NCBI GenBank assembly: GCA_964542435.1
Contig: CAZIVE010000033.1
Span: forward strand, 1 to 25,723
Source of the DNA: CAZIVE01 sp964542435
Lineage (GTDB): Bacteria > Bacteroidota > Bacteroidia > Bacteroidales > Tannerellaceae
Direction: 5' to 3'
Length of the DNA: 25,723 nt
Position 1 is the stretch's first letter. The number at the start of each line of letters is the position of its first letter. The position numbers were made by a program, and so were the translations under genes. Positions 24,488-25,723 of this stretch are shown here, piece by piece. The notes below the pieces were generated by a model. The model was given only the letters and a program-made list of their open reading frames with translations, did no database searches and was not told where the DNA came from.

Positions 24488-24686
24488 ATTGCAATCCTCT
24501 CCTCTTCCACCCCTTCGACCGAAGGCTCAAGACTGACAGCAAACTCTTATCAAACGAAAGATGACGGCACTTTTAAATTATTTGGGATTATATGAAAGAA
24601 GAATAAAATATAAATCCGTCAGATTCGTTATTCATTTATCAAGAGTGATAGGAGAACGACTGCTTTTTCACCTTGGAAATAAATCG

Positions 24687-24694
24687 TATATTTG
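24687..24694 (+). promoter_or_regulatory. Promoter -7 element of the polysaccharide export locus
   Basis: TATATTTG matches TAnnTTTG, 26 bases before the start at 24721. A T-run at the -33 spacing (TTTT, 19 bases upstream) stands in for TTTG. The rest of the 283-base gap after the preceding operon shows only the terminator. Confidence 0.55.
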
Positions 24695-24720
24695 CAACCA
24701 ATTTTTAGAATAACGGAACA

Positions 24721-25563
24721 ATGAGACAAACGATAACACTGGTAGCTTTTTGCTTGGGCCTGATCCTGTTCAATTCATGTGGCGCACCTAAAGACATAGC
24801 CTACTTCCAGAATGAAGGTCAACTGACCCCGGAAGCGATGGAAAAGATGAAGAACTATCTTGATCCGACCATCAAAGAGGGTGATGAACTGACTATCGTC
24901 GTTGCCTCCACCGATCCGAATTCCGTCACTCCATTTAACTTGCCCCTTGTTTCATTCGTCCGTTCCACAGCCGCTTCCTCCAGTTCCAATGCATCCACGC
25001 AAGCCACCAATGTGGCAGCCACACAATCCATGCAGACCTATTTGGTAGATGTAGCCGGAGAGATCAATTTCCCGGTCATCGGACACATCAAAATAGCAGG
25101 ACTGAAAAAGAGAGAGGCTACACAGTTCTTGGAGAACAAGATCTCTTCATACGTCAAAGACCCGATTGTAAACATCAACATCATCAATTACAAGATCACA
25201 ATCCTTGGCGAAGTCAACCGTCCCGGAAGCTATACCATCACGACCGACCGCGTTTCACTGCTTGACGCTTTAGGATACGCCGGCGACTTGACCATCTACG
25301 GCAATCGTACCAATATCAAGATGATCCGCGATGTAAACGGGACCAAGCAGATCCATCTGTTCGATATCTCCAAGAGCGACTTCCTCGCTGATCCGTCATT
25401 CTATCTGCAGCAAAACGATGTCATTTACGTGGAGCCGAATCCGAGAAGAAAGAAAGTATCTCAGTACAGTCAGACCGATCAGTTCCGTCTCCAGATTGTA
25501 ACGGCCGCCGCCACTGTCTGCTCTGTGATCACCTCATTGGTCGTAGCACTGACAAGAAAGTAA
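24721..25563 (+). CDS. Polysaccharide export outer-membrane lipoprotein (Wza/OPX family)
   Basis: 280 residues. A lipoprotein signal with lipobox FNSC (Cys20) is followed by a Poly_export domain (about 50-140) starting IKEGDELTIVV. An SLBB domain follows (about 155-225; ITILGEVNRPGSYTI), and the C-terminal hydrophobic helix (about 257-277) could span the outer membrane as the Wza helix does. A Ser/Ala/Thr-rich low-complexity insert (about 80-105) interrupts the export domain. It is shorter than E. coli Wza (379) because it has a single SLBB domain, which is common in Bacteroidetes. Together with the next gene it should form a capsule or exopolysaccharide export complex. Confidence 0.93.
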   Translation: MRQTITLVAFCLGLILFNSCGAPKDIAYFQNEGQLTPEAMEKMKNYLDPTIKEGDELTIVVASTDPNSVTPFNLPLVSFVRSTAASSSSNASTQATNVAATQSMQTYLVDVAGEINFPVIGHIKIAGLKKREATQFLENKISSYVKDPIVNINIINYKITILGEVNRPGSYTITTDRVSLLDALGYAGDLTIYGNRTNIKMIRDVNGTKQIHLFDISKSDFLADPSFYLQQNDVIYVEPNPRRKKVSQYSQTDQFRLQIVTAAATVCSVITSLVVALTRK

Positions 25564-25585
25564 TCCACCTCTGAAACAGTAAACA

Positions 25586-25723
25586 ATGAACAACACGCCA
25601 AATACACCTGATAAAGACTCCGTAGAGCTCAAAAGAATGGTCATCCATTACCTCATGCAATGGAAGCTCATTCTGGGCACATTCGTCGTCGCCGTCATAC
25701 TTGCCATTCTTTATCTGACATTG
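25586..25723 (+). CDS. Chain-length determinant / Wzc-type protein, N-terminus only (partial)
   Basis: Only 46 codons are in the window. The short polar N-terminus is followed by VELKRMVIHYLMQWKLILG and a hydrophobic helix (about 29-46). This is the usual N-terminal cytosolic turn and first transmembrane segment of Wzz-domain proteins. In Bacteroidetes such genes commonly encode Wzz fused to a tyrosine kinase, but the rest is missing. The start lies 22 bases after the export lipoprotein stop, indicating an operon. Confidence 0.75.
   Translation, partial: MNNTPNTPDKDSVELKRMVIHYLMQWKLILGTFVVAVILAILYLTL

Overview
The window is a draft-genome contig piece (one run of 100 N at 19113-19212) from a Bacteroidales bacterium, most likely Bacteroidaceae or Prevotellaceae. 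The evidence is an LpxC-FabZ fusion inside an lpxD - lpxC/fabZ - lpxA - miaA cluster, a long Bacteroidetes-type PurM, lipoproteins with Bacteroidetes-like signal peptides, absence of clear Shine-Dalgarno sequences, and repeated matches to the Bacteroidetes promoter pattern (TTG or TTTG, 19-20 bases, TAnnTTTG). The species cannot be named from sequence alone. No tRNA, rRNA, CRISPR array, transposase or phage module was seen, and no gene-free stretch exceeds 300 bases.

Left third (1-6483), all on the minus strand. From right to left it encodes PrmA, a three-gene small envelope operon (YtxH-like protein, Phage_holin_3_6-like membrane protein, unknown protein), type I GAPDH with its own promoter and a strong terminator, an EamA/DMT transporter, and a lipoprotein M13 metallopeptidase. 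A canonical promoter at the extreme left edge points out of the window.

Middle (6520-12495). Two translationally coupled TPR sensor kinases face right. The first has lost essentially every catalytic motif of a histidine kinase; the second keeps all of them. No response regulator is nearby. This pseudokinase/kinase pair is the most interesting system in the window. Cytidine deaminase follows on the opposite strand. The convergent gap before it holds two copies of an AACCATGGTT palindrome. The divergent gap after it holds a palindrome whose core is a perfect 7-1-7 Fur-family box, next to a candidate cdd promoter. A LysM glucosaminidase comes next.

Right half (12496-24487). purM-prfA-pyrF form a tight housekeeping operon, followed by lpxD - lpxC/fabZ - lpxA, which make the early steps of lipid A. 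Degenerate repeats and the assembly gap precede miaA. miaA overlaps a convergent DUF486 membrane protein gene. A four-gene operon follows: TPR/PD40 envelope protein, NfeD-like protein, flotillin FloA and nucleoside phosphorylase, closed by an intrinsic terminator.

Right edge (24687-25723). A new promoter starts a polysaccharide export locus: an outer-membrane export lipoprotein (Wza type) and the first 46 codons of a probable Wzz/Wzc-type chain-length protein.
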